NCBI GenBank assembly: GCA_030407315.1
Contig: JALQPE010000012.1
Location: 293,416-357,415, forward strand
Length of the DNA stretch: 64,000 nt
Source: Asparagopsis taxiformis
Taxonomy: Eukaryota; Rhodophyta; Florideophyceae; Bonnemaisoniales; Bonnemaisoniaceae
Direction of reading: 5' to 3'
Shown in pieces: positions 1 through 11,951 of this stretch. The position numbers and the translations under genes are program-made. Each line of letters begins with the position of its first letter. The stretch's first letter is position 1. The notes beneath the pieces were generated by a model. That model did no database searches. It was not told where the DNA came from and saw only the letters and a program-made list of their open reading frames with translations.

Positions 1-1247
1 TATCGTAGCGCGTTCGTCGCGTTTCGTTCGCGTTTCGTCCGCGTTTCGTCGCGCTTCGTTCGCGTTTCGCTCGCGTTTCGTGGACTGGGTTTCTAATGCT
101 CTGGTTTTTAGCGAGCGTCTAGGTGGGGGTCCCGGCCCCGGGGGTTTGGGGTTCGCCATGGCCTTCCAGGACGAGGAGGAGGGGCGTGTGGGTGGCATCC
201 CTCTTTCCAGCGGAGGCTTTCGTTTGCTGGTATTCTGCGTCGTTCCCAGCCACCCGTGTGGTTCGTCGCGTACGCGCGTATGTGAACAGCCAATCCGGGG
301 ATGCCACCAGGAAGCATCTCGCCACGGCGTCGGGGCAGATCGGCGCCGCCCATTTTTGGCCTGCCCCGGCCTCGGCTCGTTTTTCGGCCTATAATCTTCC
401 AGCACCGTAAATGGCCATGCTGTATGGGACAATCCCTCCTCCGCAACGACCAATCCGGTGTGCGCGCTTCCCTTTTTTCGCGCGTAATTGCGCTGTCGGG
501 CGTGCCCACCCCTGGGGATTCTGGCGTTGTCAGCATGGGGGATGGGAGGCGAACGGCACCTGGACTCCCGGCTACGGTTGCCGTTTGGGTTCGTGCGGGA
601 GCGGAAGGCGGACGGTGGAATGCGACGGTTGCGCGGTGAGAACGGCTACGCGAAAAGCGGCGATGCGGCTGCGCGGCGAAGGGTGAACGCGATTGCGTGG
701 CGTCGGTCAAGCGTGGTCGCGTTGCGTCAAACGGTTGCGCGGCAAGCGGTGGCGCGGTTGCGTGGCGAACGGTGGCGCAGTTGCGTTGCGTCAAACGGTT
801 GCGCGGCAAGCGGTGGCGCGGTTGCGTGGCGAACGGTGGCGCAGTTGCGTTGCGTCAAACGGTTGCGCGGCAAGCGGTGGCGCGGTTGCGCGGCGAGAGC
901 GACATGCGGCGAGGGCGTACAACAACGGCGGTGTAGTAGCGATGGCGCGGTTGCGCGGCATGCAACGACAGGCGACGGTTGCGCGACGACAACGATTGCG
1001 TGGTAGCGCGGCGATGTGACGCTTGGCGATTGCGCGGCGAAAGATGAACGCGATTGCGTGGCGTCGGTCAGGCGCGGTCGCGTTGCGTCAAACGGTTGCG
1101 CGGCATGCGATGGAAGCGATTGCGTGGCAAACGGTGGCGCAGTCGCGCGGCGAAAACGACAAGCGGCGATGGAAGGCTTGGCCCGCGTGTTTATCTACGC
1201 GTCGGTTCCGCTGGGCGTAACTGGCGTGTTCAGCCCCGTTCCGCGCG
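1..1247. other. Non-coding 3' part of element B', simple repeats
   Basis: This stretch lies downstream of the minus-strand pol. The first 80 bases are short CGTTTCG-type tandem repeats. From about 620 to 1170 it is built of GCGCGG/GTTGCG-rich repeats that give long Arg/Ala-rich open frames on both strands. These frames have no domain and reflect base composition, so no gene is called here. Confidence 0.7.
721..912. repeat. 64-bp tandem repeat, about three copies
   Basis: The segment starting GTTGCGTCAAACGG recurs at 721, 785 and 849, a 64-bp period. The other arm (about 58060-58170) has about two copies, so copy number changed after the duplication. Confidence 0.85.
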
Positions 1248-4200
1248 TCAGTTGCGCGGTGCGTGCGAAGGCGTTCGTCGACTCGCGATGCGCGCGCTCG
1301 CGCGGCTGGGCAGCGTTATGCGTGGGGCGTCGCCGCGTGCCGGTCGCTTTCTACGATTGCGCGGTGACGTGGCGTCAACCTCGGTGTTGCGCGCAGTGTT
1401 TTCAGAGGCGGAGCGTCCGCGGTCGCGGCGGAAGCGGGCAACGATGGGCGCGGGTAACGAGCTTTCGGGTTCCCAAGTGTCGTCGCGCGGAGAGAAGCCC
1501 TTCCAGCGTACACGGAATACGGGCGCACCGGTGTCGTCGACACCTTCAGCCGTCAATATGTCAATCATGAACTCCCGCGTCCCATATCCTGCTTCAGGGT
1601 TGACCTTGCGTGCGTCCTCGAGTACGCGTTCGTCACGTCGCGCTGCGTCGCTTGTGTCCTCCGCGTCGGTCCCCCCTTCTTCGCCGCTTGGCGTAACCGG
1701 CGCGCGCGTCGCGTTGCGCGGTGCTAGGCGAATACGGTCGGAGCTGACGAGTTCGGGCACGCCGTCGATTATGATTTCGTAAGTGTGCCCGCGGCAGCTT
1801 GTGACCGGGAAGGGTCCCGACACGGGATAGTCCAACTTCGAAGGGCGCGTTCTGTCGTCGCGCTGCGTTCGTGTCGTCGCTCCCGCGCGAGTGTCCAGAT
1901 ATACTTGGTCGCCAACCTTGATGCTCTTGTTCACCGTACGTGCGCCGCGGTCGAAGTCGCGTTTTTATCTCGCCTGCGCTTTCTTCAGCGCGTTCGCGGC
2001 GCGCGCGTACGCGTCGGATAGCTTCGCGAGAAACTCCATGCGGAGGAACGGCGTGCTGCGAATCGTGTCGACCTGCTCCGTCCCCAGCGATACGGGGTAG
2101 CGCGTGAGCGTGAGTTCGAACGGCGACGTATTCGTCGAGCGGTGTATCGCGCGGTTGTATGCGTACGCCAGCGCGTATAGGTGCTCGTCCCAATTCTTTC
2201 GCTCTTCGTCGACATAGTGGCGCAGCGTCGCGACGATGGTGCGGTTCATGCGCTCGACCTGCCCGTTCGATTGCGGGTGATAGGTAGTCGTGAAGATGTT
2301 ACGCGTTCCCATTAGCGCGCACGTTTCCTGAAACAGCTTCGAGCGGAACTGCGGTCCGTTATCCGAAAGTAGCGTGCGCGGCGGTCCGTAAACGAAGACC
2401 CAATCTCGGCAAAACGCTTTTGCGACGGCGAGCGCAGATACGCGTCCGAGCGCGATGAGTCGACAGAGCTTGCTGTAGCGATCGGCGATTACGAGTACGA
2501 AGCGGCGTTGGCGCGGGGTCTCGGGCAGCGGTCCCAGAATATCGATAGCGACGTCTTCGAGCGGGCGCGTAGCGGGGAATAGCTTCAGGGCGTTCGTATG
2601 GCGATATTGCGTAACGCGGTTGCGCGCGCACGCATCGCACTGTCTCACCGTGGTGTAGACGTCTACGCTCATCATCGGCCAGTAATACGCGCGTCGAATT
2701 GCGTCGTACATGCGTCGCGCGCCCCGGGTGTCCTGCAGTTACCGCGTAATGGTTCGCTCGCAGAATACGTCCTTTTATCGCATCGGGCACAACTATCTGC
2801 GTCGCGTTGTCGAGCGGCGCGGTCCTCATTAGTATCCCGTCGGGGGACAGATGGAAGCGCGAGCGCGGCGCGGTTCCGACGTCGCGTCTCGCGTTCTGGC
2901 AGAATTCGTCCGTCGCCTGTTCGCGAATCCACTCGTCAGTGGATACGGGCGGCTCGATACACGACTGAGTTGCCAGTAGGCAGGCCAAGCTCGGTTAGTA
3001 TTCTGCGTAGTCGCATAATAGCGCAGCGTCGGTTCGGTCGCATGCGTTCGCGTGCGGTTCGACGATGTTCGCGGCGCCGAAGCAGGGTATCTCGTCCGGT
3101 ATTTCCGCCTCGTCGCAGCTTCGCGTGGCCATTCGCGAGAGCGCGTCGGCGATAACGTGGCGTTTTCCCTTCTTGTATTCGACGTCGAATTCGAACTCGG
3201 CGAGTCGCAGTCGCCAGCGCGCGAGTCGTCCTTCCGCGGACGTCATGTTCAGGATCCAACGCAACGAATTATGGTCGGTGCGAACCGTGAACTTTCGTCC
3301 TTCCAATTATGCGCGTAATAGCAAGACTGCCCATACGACTGCGAGGCATTCGCGTTCCGTCGTCGAATAGTTGCGCTCCGCGTCGTTAAGCGTGCGCGAC
3401 CAGTATCCGACTGGATGTAGTACGTCGTCGTCCGCGTCTAGCTGAAGTAGCGCGCATCCGACTTGCCCTTGCGACGCGTCTGTATCGAGCACATACGGGT
3501 GTCCTTCGCGCGGTAGACGGAGGATTGGCGGAGACAACATCGCTTGTCGCAATGATTCGAACGCGCGCGTTTGCTCCGGCGTCGGCGCGTGTAAGCTGTC
3601 TCCTTGGTCCTTCTTTAGCAACTGCGTAAGTGGCGCCGCGACGAACGCGAATTTTTCGACGAATCGGCGGTACACGTTGCAAGTTCCTAGGAAACTTCGC
3701 AGCTGCGTCTTCGTCGTCGGGTACGTCGCATCGCGCAGTCGTCGGGTACGTCGCATCGCGCAGCGCGTCGCACTTCGTCGTCGGTACGGAGAGCTTCCCA
3801 GGCGAAATAGTATGTCCCAGGTAGTCCACCGAGCGCTTGAAGAACTCGGTCTTCGCGAATTTCAGCGAAACGCCTGCGCGTCCGAGGATTCCCAGTATCT
3901 CGTCGACGTGGTGCACCTGCGCGTTTACGTCGGCGGAGAAGATGATTACGTCATCCAGGTAGACAAGGCAATGTTGCCACTTCACGTTCGCGAGCAAAAT
4001 GTCGAGCGCGCGCTGAAACGTCGCGGGCGCGTTCGAAAGTCCGAAAGGCATGCGGCGAAAGCGGTACGTACCGACGTGCGACGTAAACGTAGTCTTATCG
4101 CGGTCGGCGTGCGCTACTGGGATTTGCCAGTATCCCGAGTTGCAGTCCAGCGTCGTGAAAACTGTCGTGTTACCGAGCGAATCGACGCAATCGTCCATGC

Positions 4201-5484
4201 GCGGAATCGGGTACGCGTCCTTCACGGTAGCGGCGTTCAAGCGGCGGTAGTCGATGCAGAAGCAGGAGATCCCGTCCTTCTTAGGCACGACCACGACCGG
4301 GCTCGCCCATTCCGACGTAGCGGGTTCGATTACTCCAGCGCGGAGCATCTTCTCCACTTGCGTACGGATAATTTCGCGCGACGCGTGTCCGGCGCGATAC
4401 GGCGGTTGGTTCACGGGGGTCGCCCCCGGAACCAGCTCGATGCGGTGCTCCGTCGCGTGAATGGCTCCCAGTGTGCCGCTCCACATGCGCTCATGCTTTC
4501 GTAGCATCTCGATAATTTCCGCGTGCAGGTCGTCGTCTACTCGCTCGTCGCATAGCGTCGCGCGTAAGAGTTCTTCCCAAGGCGGCGTCGCGCTCGCAAT
4601 TTCGTCGGTTTCGCGCGGGTCCGGCGGTATCGTAACGTTGCGTTGCGTCGCGTCGCGTCGTCGGGCGGTCGGTCTTGCGGGTCCGGCGCTTCCTGAGCGA
4701 CTTGTAGACACCCCACGGGGTTGGGCACGGCGGTGCCCACCTTCATGCCTTTGGGCAATACTTGTAGACGAGTGCCAGCGTTGTGTACCTGCACTCGGAA
4801 GGGTACATTCCTTCGAACCAGCGTCTCCCCGTTGGTTAAACGGAGTAGTTTCTGCGCGTAGAGGTTAGTCGCGGGAAATACGATGCAGCGCCCTTCAGCG
4901 CTCGTGGAAACGTCGATCGCTCGCGTCGCGTTCGGCGGAATCGATGTGCGGCGCGCAGCGCGAATAGGCGCGAAGCTTGTGGGTCGGGTCGTCTTCGCGG
5001 TCGGCGCGCGGCGCGGTTTCGTCGGCGTACGCGGAAGCATCGGGACGTGGTCGCCATAGCGGGTTCGCAACGCGCGCTGCGGTCCAGTGTAGATAATTTC
5101 GACTACGCGGTCGATGAAGTCCGCTCCCAAGATACATGGGACGGATAAACGTGGCATCACCAAAAAGGTTTGGAGATGCGATCGGGCACCTAGAAAAACG
5201 CTAAGTCGCAGCGACGCGTTTGGCGCGAGACGGCGTCCGTTCGCGTCGATAATCGCGCAGCGCAGCGTCGGTGGCGTAGCGTGGTGCTTCCAGTCGGCGC
5301 CTAGTACGTTTTCGCGAATGAGGCTCGGGCCTGCGCCAGTATCAAGCACGGCAGTCACCGCGGTGGCCGTGCGTTGATTATACCCGACGCGGGTCTCGAG
5401 TTTGTAGTTCGCGGTAGGGGTCTGAAACAGGATCACTGTTTCGGGTGGTAACGGAGGCGGTTTTTCGCGCGGTGGTTGCGTCAT
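1248..5484 (-). pseudogene. pol: Ty3/Gypsy chromovirus pol, element B' (broken)
   Basis: Read on the minus strand the order is protease (DTGAG, in the frame 5484-4537), reverse transcriptase (4711-3386), RNase H (3756-2995), integrase with zinc-binding and DDE core motifs (2711-1965) and a chromodomain near the end (1934-1248). The order PR-RT-RH-IN-chromodomain defines a chromovirus-type Gypsy element. The RT active-site motif YLDD is intact here, unlike in the other two copies of the family in this window. The frame is broken at the protease/RT junction, by a 25-bp tandem duplication near 3740 between RT and RNase H, by a stop at about 3307 and within the integrase. It cannot make a full Pol polyprotein. 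Confidence 0.9.
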
Positions 5485-5510
5485 CGCGCGTCGCGTATCC
5501 GTTGAGTGTG

Positions 5511-5553
5511 GAAGAGCCGGCCCACCCGCTACGGCTCCTCGTAGGCGTTTCCC
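5511..5553 (-). promoter_or_regulatory. -1 frameshift signal at the gag/pol overlap (arm 1 copy)
   Basis: On the minus strand the heptamer GGGAAAC (5553-5547) lies in the gag frame as G GGA AAC. After a 6-nt spacer comes a 9-bp stem (5540-5532 with 5519-5511) and a 12-nt loop that begins with the gag stop codon. The stem pairs fully, with one G-U. Confidence 0.7.
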
Positions 5554-5828
5554 GGGTCTTCTGCAAAACGAACCGAGTGGGGCGTCAGCTGCTCGCTGTC
5601 ATGCGCGTCGTATTCGCGCGTCCGATCGTTGTCGCGCTCGCGCTCGCGCGCGCCCTCGTTTTCGCGCGTTCGCTCGTTGCCGTCGACGCGCTGTCGCTCG
5701 CTCTCGTTCGCGTCGGCGTGCGCGGAGACTTCGAAGACCTGAACGTTGCGCTGCAGGTTCAGTTCTTCGGGCGTTAGGCGCGCGTGGCTATGCATTTCGC
5801 GAATCGCGGCCTGCTGCTCGGACGAGAG
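5529..5828 (-). pseudogene. gag: Gag C-terminal remnant, element B'
   Basis: About 88-100 codons match the C-terminal tail of the 656-aa Gag of element A, downstream of its zinc knuckle. The reading starts abruptly at the LTR edge (5828/5829), so the front of gag is missing. The tail is acidic and arginine-rich and ends just after the GGGAAAC frameshift heptamer. The pol frame begins after the gag stop. Confidence 0.8.
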
Positions 5829-6628
5829 TGTAGGACCAGCCGGGGTGGCGATCGCTAAGGGAGTTCTAGAATTGCAGCCGTGTCAGGGCGAGGTGAACCG
5901 TAACGCGCTGGTTGAACTTGCGTTCGCGCGTCGCTCGATCGCGCTGGCGAACGGGTGGTACAACGGCGGAACGCGTAGGGAACGATCGCAACACGGGATT
6001 CGCGGGCCGGCGCAAGCCGTGATCTCAGGGTGAGATCACCGAGTAAACTCGAGCACAACGCGATCCACACAGGGGTCGTAAATCCCTGGCCTAGTGGCGT
6101 GCGACGCAACGCGCGCTATCGCGGTGCGACGCGGTTCGACGATCGGTTTATGCACAGCGCGCACGCGAACGTCGGCGATCGTGAGCAACCCGCACGCAAC
6201 GTTTCAACGCAATCGGTCCTCGCGATTCGCTAAACGCTTAACTCGTAGCTGCGAAGATGCTGGCTGTTTATTGGTAAGGTGCGAAGCAGAACAACCATTA
6301 GTAGCTAACTACCTAGGACAGGTTGTCCTTGCGCGGCCGGCCGGCGGCCGCTCGCTCGCACGCAAAAAGGGAAATATTTGGGAAAAAGACTTTCGTCATA
6401 AAAAACCCAAAAAGGGGAAATAAAGGGAAATTCGCAAAAGGCGCTACACGTGGCGCCAAGCTCGCAGGTTCGTTCGCGCGCACGCGCTCGCTCAGGCGCG
6501 CCGTGACACGTAACCGGATCGCTACGCGTACGCTCGCTTACTAACTAACTAATTCGCGGATGCATGCCGACTCAGCCAGACGCAGTCGTTACGAGCGCGC
6601 GCGCGTCGACCGAATAAATTGTACCACA
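5829..6628 (-). repeat. 800-bp LTR of Gypsy family A/B (3' LTR copy)
   Basis: Starts TGTAGGACCAGCC and ends TTGTACCACA on the plus strand, so TG...CA on both strands. It matches 39914-40713, 52299-53097 (reverse complement) and the solo LTR 38785-39580. On the element's sense (minus) strand, a purine tract (TCGGGGGGAG, complement at 6629-6638) lies just before the LTR, as expected for a polypurine tract next to a 3' LTR. Confidence 0.92.
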
Positions 6629-6817
6629 CTCCCCCCGACTAACTCCACAGCGCGTCCTCGCGCGTCATCTTCTCACGCATACCTTCCGCTGCTTCTTCTC
6701 GCGTCTGCTTTTCTCTTTCCTCGTTCTTCTCCTTCGCTGTCACTTTCCTTCCTCTTTCGTTCTCTCTCCTCTACTCACGTTCTCCGTTTCGCCATCGTCG
6801 CCCGCTCCTTCGTCGCG

Positions 6818-9333
6818 ATGGCGCACGACGACGAATCTCTTCCTGGCTGGCTCCGTGCCGGCGTCGCTCCCGGCGACGAAATGACGACGCCTACACACAC
6901 GCCGACTGCCGCTCCGCGCTTCGCAACTCCTTTGCCGGCAAGTCCTGAGAGCCCGTTCTACCTTCCCTTAGCCCAGGCATCGTCCATCAATGCGCCTGTT
7001 CCGGCGGTCGCGAGCGGTTCCGATGCGAACAGCGTCGATGCGACACCAAACGTCGTCGAGACCGTGGACGTCACGGGTACGCCGGCGTCCGTGACTGGCG
7101 GTCATTCTTCTATCGGCGTTCCTCTCCGCTCCATACCCGCTCCTTCCTCCGTATCCCTTCCGTCGGCCGCGCAAAACGCTCCCATCATGGGATGATCCCG
7201 ACGCCGCGCGCTCGTTATGAAGATCCGTCCGCGTTTCGCTTTCTGCCGCGTACGCTACCAACGTGGTCGGAGCTAAGTCGGCTACAGTATTATCCGCGCC
7301 GCTTTCAATGGGACCGCATCGCCGACGTTAATCGCTACGCCGTCCTGCCCGGTCATCGCAACGCGCAAACGGTATGGGACGCGCGACGTGAATCGGCGTT
7401 GTGCGATTTGGCCGTACCCGCGAACTTGCCATGCGACGCCTATTTCCTCGAAGACGCTGCTGACGAACGGCTCGTACGCCACTTGGCGAGGCTCCGTACA
7501 ATGCGTCGCGACGAATTCGCGCATCTCGATCCGTGGGCGGCAGCGCCAAGCGCTGGCTTCTTATTAGACGGTGGCGTTCCGTGGAACGACGTGGAACACG
7601 AGGGGGCAACGAGCGAACCTTGGTTTCTCGACGCGAGTATGCGCCCCGAGGCGCGCCGCGAATTACGCTTGCGTCGCACGTCCGGATACTTCGTCACGCA
7701 CCGCGACGTCGAGTTCCGTGAATTCCCCGAAGATCGTATCGGCGCTTTCTTCCCTCGTTACGACGCGCGCGACTGGCCTGAAGCGCCCGAATCCTTGTCG
7801 GTTCCTTTGCCTTGCGTCTTCCATTACGCGCCGTCTGTCCTCCTTGGTCTTAATGTCCCCGTCGAAACGCGCTCGTACTTCTGGGCCGTTGCTTTAAGCG
7901 AATGGGTCGTGATGGTAGCCTGTGCGTGGCTCCATATCGCTTACGTCGAGCGTCGCATAGTGCGTTTAAGCGATAAACTTATCGCTGGGATCGAGCGCGT
8001 CGGCGCGTCGGCGGTTGTGCGCGGCGGTTCGTATTCTACGGCACACTTGGAAAGTCTTCTATTGGAACATCGCGCTTGCGCATGGGACGAAACGCCCGTC
8101 TTCGACGTCGCGCCGGGTATCGATTTCAACGAAGGCGGCCAATGGTTGCCGTGGAACGCGGAACGCGGCAGTGTGGACTGGGCGCACGGTTCGCTCGGTG
8201 TCCATCGTCACACAGAGATTCCGCATCTTCTGTTAAAATCGCCGCGAAACCCGTCGCGCAGCGCGTTCGCGCATCTGGAAGCCCATGACGTCGTGACCGT
8301 GGATGCCGTATTGTCCGCGTTATCAACCAACGAGCTACACGTGATGCGTGCGACCAACTCGCGAGAGTACGCGCAATACCTCGGCATGGCGGCGTTGCTT
8401 GCCGTAGAGCGTCGTCGCTTTCGGGACGGTCGGTATTCGCTATTTTCGGAGGCACCTCGAGCTCCGATCAACGTTACTCAGCTTGACGCAGCGCTGCGGG
8501 CGGAGTACGTCAAGATATACAACGAACTGCAGGAACTGAAGAAGGCCACTCAGGGTCAAAGTACTGCGGCGGCGTCGGGCGAAGCGAGCGCTAGTGGGGC
8601 CGCGGCGGGTGCTGCAGCCAACGTAGTTTCGGCCGTGGATGACGACGCGATAGCAAGTGCGGCCGCGGTCGCTGAAGGCGTGGCATCAATTGCACCGGAT
8701 ACGGCTGAACTGCGAACTCGACTGGCTGAGGCCGAACGAGCCGGCGAAGAAGCGTTGTCGCGCGTGACGTCCATTGCGCAAGCTCGCGACGACGCCTTAG
8801 TCCGCCTCGACGAAGCGAATCGGGCGCGCGACGCCGCGCACAAGACGCGAGACGAGGCTCTGTCGCTCTTGCAAGGGGCGAGGGAGGCGCTTACAAAGAC
8901 CGAGGTCCGCGAGGTGGCGTTAAAACGCAAAGTCGACGAAGATGCGGTGCGTATCGAACGCATGCAGACGGACATCAATACGATGATGGGTCGGGCGGGC
9001 GCGCACAGGATAAGCGAAGAAGAACTTCGCGCTAAGGTGACGGAACTCCAAACTCGCTGCGACGCGGCTTCGGTGGCGCGCGAAACGGCGGAACGGGCGC
9101 TTGTCGAAGTCGAAACTAACCTTGGGGCCGAAAGGGAGCGAGCGGCTAGTCGCCTTACCGCGGTGCGCGATGAATATCAAGCGCGCGAGCGGGAAACCGT
9201 ACGACAAGTCCAAGATACTATCGAGCGCGCGCACCGTTTGGGTACGGCGTTGAATAACGTCGTGGGTTACCTGCAGCGGTCCCCCGCGGGGTCGGTTGAC
9301 GAACAAGAATCGGCCGGTGAAACGCAGTCTGTG
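6818..9333 (+). pseudogene. Antisense gene of Gypsy family A, truncated copy
   Basis: This is the same protein as the intact gene at 49305-52109, starting at the ATG at 6818. It begins M-A-H-D-D-E-S-L, runs through a Pro/Ser/Thr-rich N-terminus and a compact middle region, and ends in a long coiled coil. An 11-bp insertion around 7184-7194 shifts the frame, so the middle and C-terminal part is read in another frame (7192 onward). The coding sequence is then cut at 9333, where the inverted-repeat transposon begins; the last codons of the apparent frame (to 9441) are transposon sequence. Function unknown. Relative to the LTR and pol of its own element it lies on the opposite strand. Confidence 0.85.
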
Positions 9334-9380
9334 CGTCTGTGTTTTCGGAAGTGGACGCGGACGTCCAGTCTCTCTAGTAC
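9334..9380 (+). repeat. Left terminal inverted repeat
   Basis: Matches the reverse complement of 24917-24963 with two mismatches in the first 34 bases and then a shared CTCTAGTAC. The junction base is set by comparison with the intact antisense gene (near 49612), whose sequence departs after CAGTCTGTG. Confidence 0.88.
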
Positions 9381-9416
9381 GGGTCCTAGTCGGCCCCGAG
9401 ATTTACTAGAACAAAT

Positions 9417-9600
9417 GAACGTCCGCGTCCAAAAAAAATAAAAAATTTTTGGATGCGGACGTCCACTTTCTCTAGTACATATGGCGGAATACTAGGGCCC
9501 GACATCCACTTTCTCTAGTACATATGGCGGAATACTAGGACCCGACATCCACTTTCTCTAGTACATATGGCGGAATACTAGGACCCGACATCCAGTATAC
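9417..9600. repeat. Subterminal inverted repeat and 43-bp tandem repeat
   Basis: At 9417-9464 a GTCCGCGTCC arm and a GGATGCGGACGTCC arm flank an A/T tract and can fold back. From 9462 a unit containing CTCTAGTACATATGGCGG repeats three times at 43-bp spacing (9462, 9505, 9548), with a fourth partial copy at 9591. The placement just inside the terminus suggests transposase-binding sites. Confidence 0.8.
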
Positions 9601-9717
9601 AATATATCAGCGAAAACCGGGAGGGAAGAAATTACAGCGGATGGTAAATTCAGGGCCCATATCGGACCGTATTTTATTCTCTCATTTACGAAACTGCTGG
9701 TATACAATACGTCTCTC

Positions 9718-9905
9718 TAGAATAGGAAATACATATCTGGTCAGAATAGGAAATAAATACCCGGTTAGAATAGGAAATACGTATCCAGCCAGAATACGGA
9801 ATATATATCCTGCCAGAATAGGAAATACGTATCCAGTCAGAATACGGAATATGTATCAAGCCAGAATATGAAATACGTATCCAGCCGGAATACAAAATAC
9901 CTGTC
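9718..9905 (+). repeat. Short tandem repeat, about 21-bp unit, AT-rich
   Basis: The unit AGAATAGGAAATACGTATCC, with variants such as AGAATACGGAATATATATCC, recurs about nine times. Open frames across it are periodic Ile/Arg/Tyr-rich repeats and are not taken as genes. Confidence 0.85.
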
Positions 9906-10249
9906 AGCATATCGTCGATCACCCATCTCCCTCACTATCGCGTTCTCCCTACCATCCGAACGCCATGCACCACCATCCGCACATACTTCAAGAACCCTCA
10001 CGACCTTGATTACAAAAAATCCGCTCCTTCCTAATTCCATCCCGCTTTCCTCGACACCACCCCAGCCCATTAAATCATCAAGACATCAAACACGAACATG
10101 GTCAGCAAAATCTTACACCACTTGAAACCCACTCTCACTTCTATCGTATGCCCCAAAATATACACATACCAGAAACACCTCACAGCTTCATTCCCCATCT
10201 TCCTACATCCCTTCTTCACTCTCCTTGAGTCCTGCCGTTCCTGCTTCAC

Positions 10250-11230
10250 CACTCCTGCATCACATACACAACATCAACCCCAACAGTCAGATTCAAAACC
10301 AACGCTTACCACGACCGATATCCTAGGAAACTCCCTTACTTACCTCTCATCCATCCTACACACAATACAAACCATGATCCAAAAACCTTGCAATGAATAA
10401 TCAAAGTCAGCATTCCATATCTTCGCAAAACACATCCTGGCGCTCAATGAAACTTACCTTCCGTCATCACCATTCCTGCATCACCTACACAATATCGGAA
10501 TCAACCACAACAGTCAGACTCAAAACCAACCTTCCCTCGCTGCTTACTTTCAAAACTCGCACACTCACCTTCGCTCCACACAATACACACCATGACTCAA
10601 TAGGATTCTAATGAATGAATATTGGATCAACAGCAACAGTCAGACTCAAAACCAACATTCCCTCGCTGCTTACTTTCAAAACTCGCACACTCACCTTACC
10701 CGTTCCATCCTGCACACAATACAAACCATAAGTCATGTAATCGTGTAGCCAATAAAATTAGTCAGCATTCCGCATCTTCGCACAACCGGACTGGGCGCCC
10801 AGTGTGACTTACCTTCTGTCATCACTATTCCTCCATCACCTACGCAACATCGGAATCAATCGCAACAGTCAGATTCAAAAGCAACGTTTCCCTTGCTACA
10901 TACCCTGAGAACTCGCGAATGTACCTCTCATCCATCCTACACACAATACAAACCATGATCCAAAAACCTTTCAATGAATAATCAAAGTCAGCAGTCCATA
11001 TCTTCGCAAAACAAGTCTTGGTGCTCAGTGAAACTTACCTTCCGTCATCAACATTCCTGCATCATCTACAAAACATCGGAATCAACCACAACAGTCAGAC
11101 TCTAAACCAACCTTCCCTCGCAGCATACTTTCATAACTTCACGTACCTCTCTTCCATCCTCCGCTCAATACACACCATGAGTCAACATGCTTCCAAGGAA
11201 AAATATCGCATAAACGGAAATAGTCAGACT
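10250..11230 (+). repeat. Degenerate long tandem repeat, G-poor strand
   Basis: Blocks containing CAACAGTCAGAYTCAAAACC recur near 10280, 10500, 10630, 10860 and 11080, with spacings of roughly 130 and 220 bp. A second shared segment around CATCCTACACACAATACA marks the same unit. The plus strand has very little G. No gene is visible between 9600 and 11250. Confidence 0.75.
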
Positions 11231-11246
11231 CAAACTCCACGCTTCC

Positions 11247-11372
11247 CTTTGACCGCCTTTGCTTTGTTTAGTGTAGAGGATGGAATGAAGTTACGTGCGC
11301 GAATCTTGATCAAGATTCGCGCACGTAACTTCATTCCATCCTCTACACTAAACAAAGCAAAGGCGGTCAAAG
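11247..11372. repeat. 126-bp perfect palindrome
   Basis: Two 63-bp arms are exact reverse complements with no spacer; the centre is TTGA|TCAA at 11309/11310. Checked base by base: G at 11251 pairs with C at 11368, and the match fails only outside 11247 and 11372. It lies about 580 bp upstream of the transposase start. Confidence 0.95.
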
Positions 11373-11951
11373 AATCTCAGTCGGTGATGAGGGCGGAGTG
11401 GAGCCTGCGGCGTCGACCGGACAGCTTTCAGCGTCCGCTTAAGTCTTGCTGTGCATACTCGAAATCATCGCCGGCAGTGAGATTTGAGTATGGCCCAAGC
11501 CATGGTCTCTGATTCCCTGAACAATGAGATCCGGATCGAGAACAACGAATATAAACATATAATCATATATATGAGAATCTATTTGCTTTCCTTACATGAT
11601 CCGTGGCATATCCGCTGTAAAGCACATTCAGATTCCACGAAGTTCGGAAATAAAAAAGTTTATTATTACAAATGAATTAATTGAAAATTCATCTCCCAGG
11701 GCAGTCGTTCGTCCTTCCATGCACACCTTGCCAGCACGCAATGTGATGTAACAGTTGGAAATGATTGAACTCTCGGTTAAATTCCACCGTCGGGATGTCA
11801 GCTGGAGTGAGCACAAAACTACTACCCACAAAACTACGAACACGTTACATTCCAAGTCTCGAAAGCACCACAAAAATAAAATTGGTCGCATCTGGACGGC
11901 ACAGTCTCCCCTGTTCAGCTCGCAATCCTCCCTTTTGCGTCAAAACTCGAC

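Larger units (their letters stand above)
1..9333. repeat. Left arm of a 9.3-kb inverted duplication
   Basis: The block carries, in order, decayed minus-strand pol, a gag remnant, an LTR and a plus-strand gene. Read in reverse complement it matches 49613-58941 almost base for base, with small indels. The same nested junction (LTR abutting gag at 5828/5829 and at 53097/53098) is present in both arms, so the arms descend from one composite. The arm is cut at its left by the window edge and at its right by the end of the 15.6-kb transposon. The arms differ in tandem-repeat copy number (721-912 and 3715-3765), in an 11-bp insertion near 7184 and in the reverse transcriptase active-site region. Confidence 0.9.

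Noticed and set aside
721..912. CRISPR-like spaced repeats
   Set aside because: The units are contiguous tandem repeats without unique spacers, and the genome is eukaryotic.
488..1006. 172-codon Arg/Ala/Gly-rich frame and others in the same stretch
   Set aside because: They arise from GC-rich tandem repeats, exist in several frames on both strands and have no domain.
6323..6544. 73-codon basic frame found in every LTR copy
   Set aside because: It lies inside the LTR, lacks an ATG at its nominal start (TTG), and is conserved only because the LTR is conserved.
9331..9336. CGT/ACG as a target duplication of the large transposon
   Set aside because: The two triplets are inverted, not direct, so they belong to the terminal repeat.
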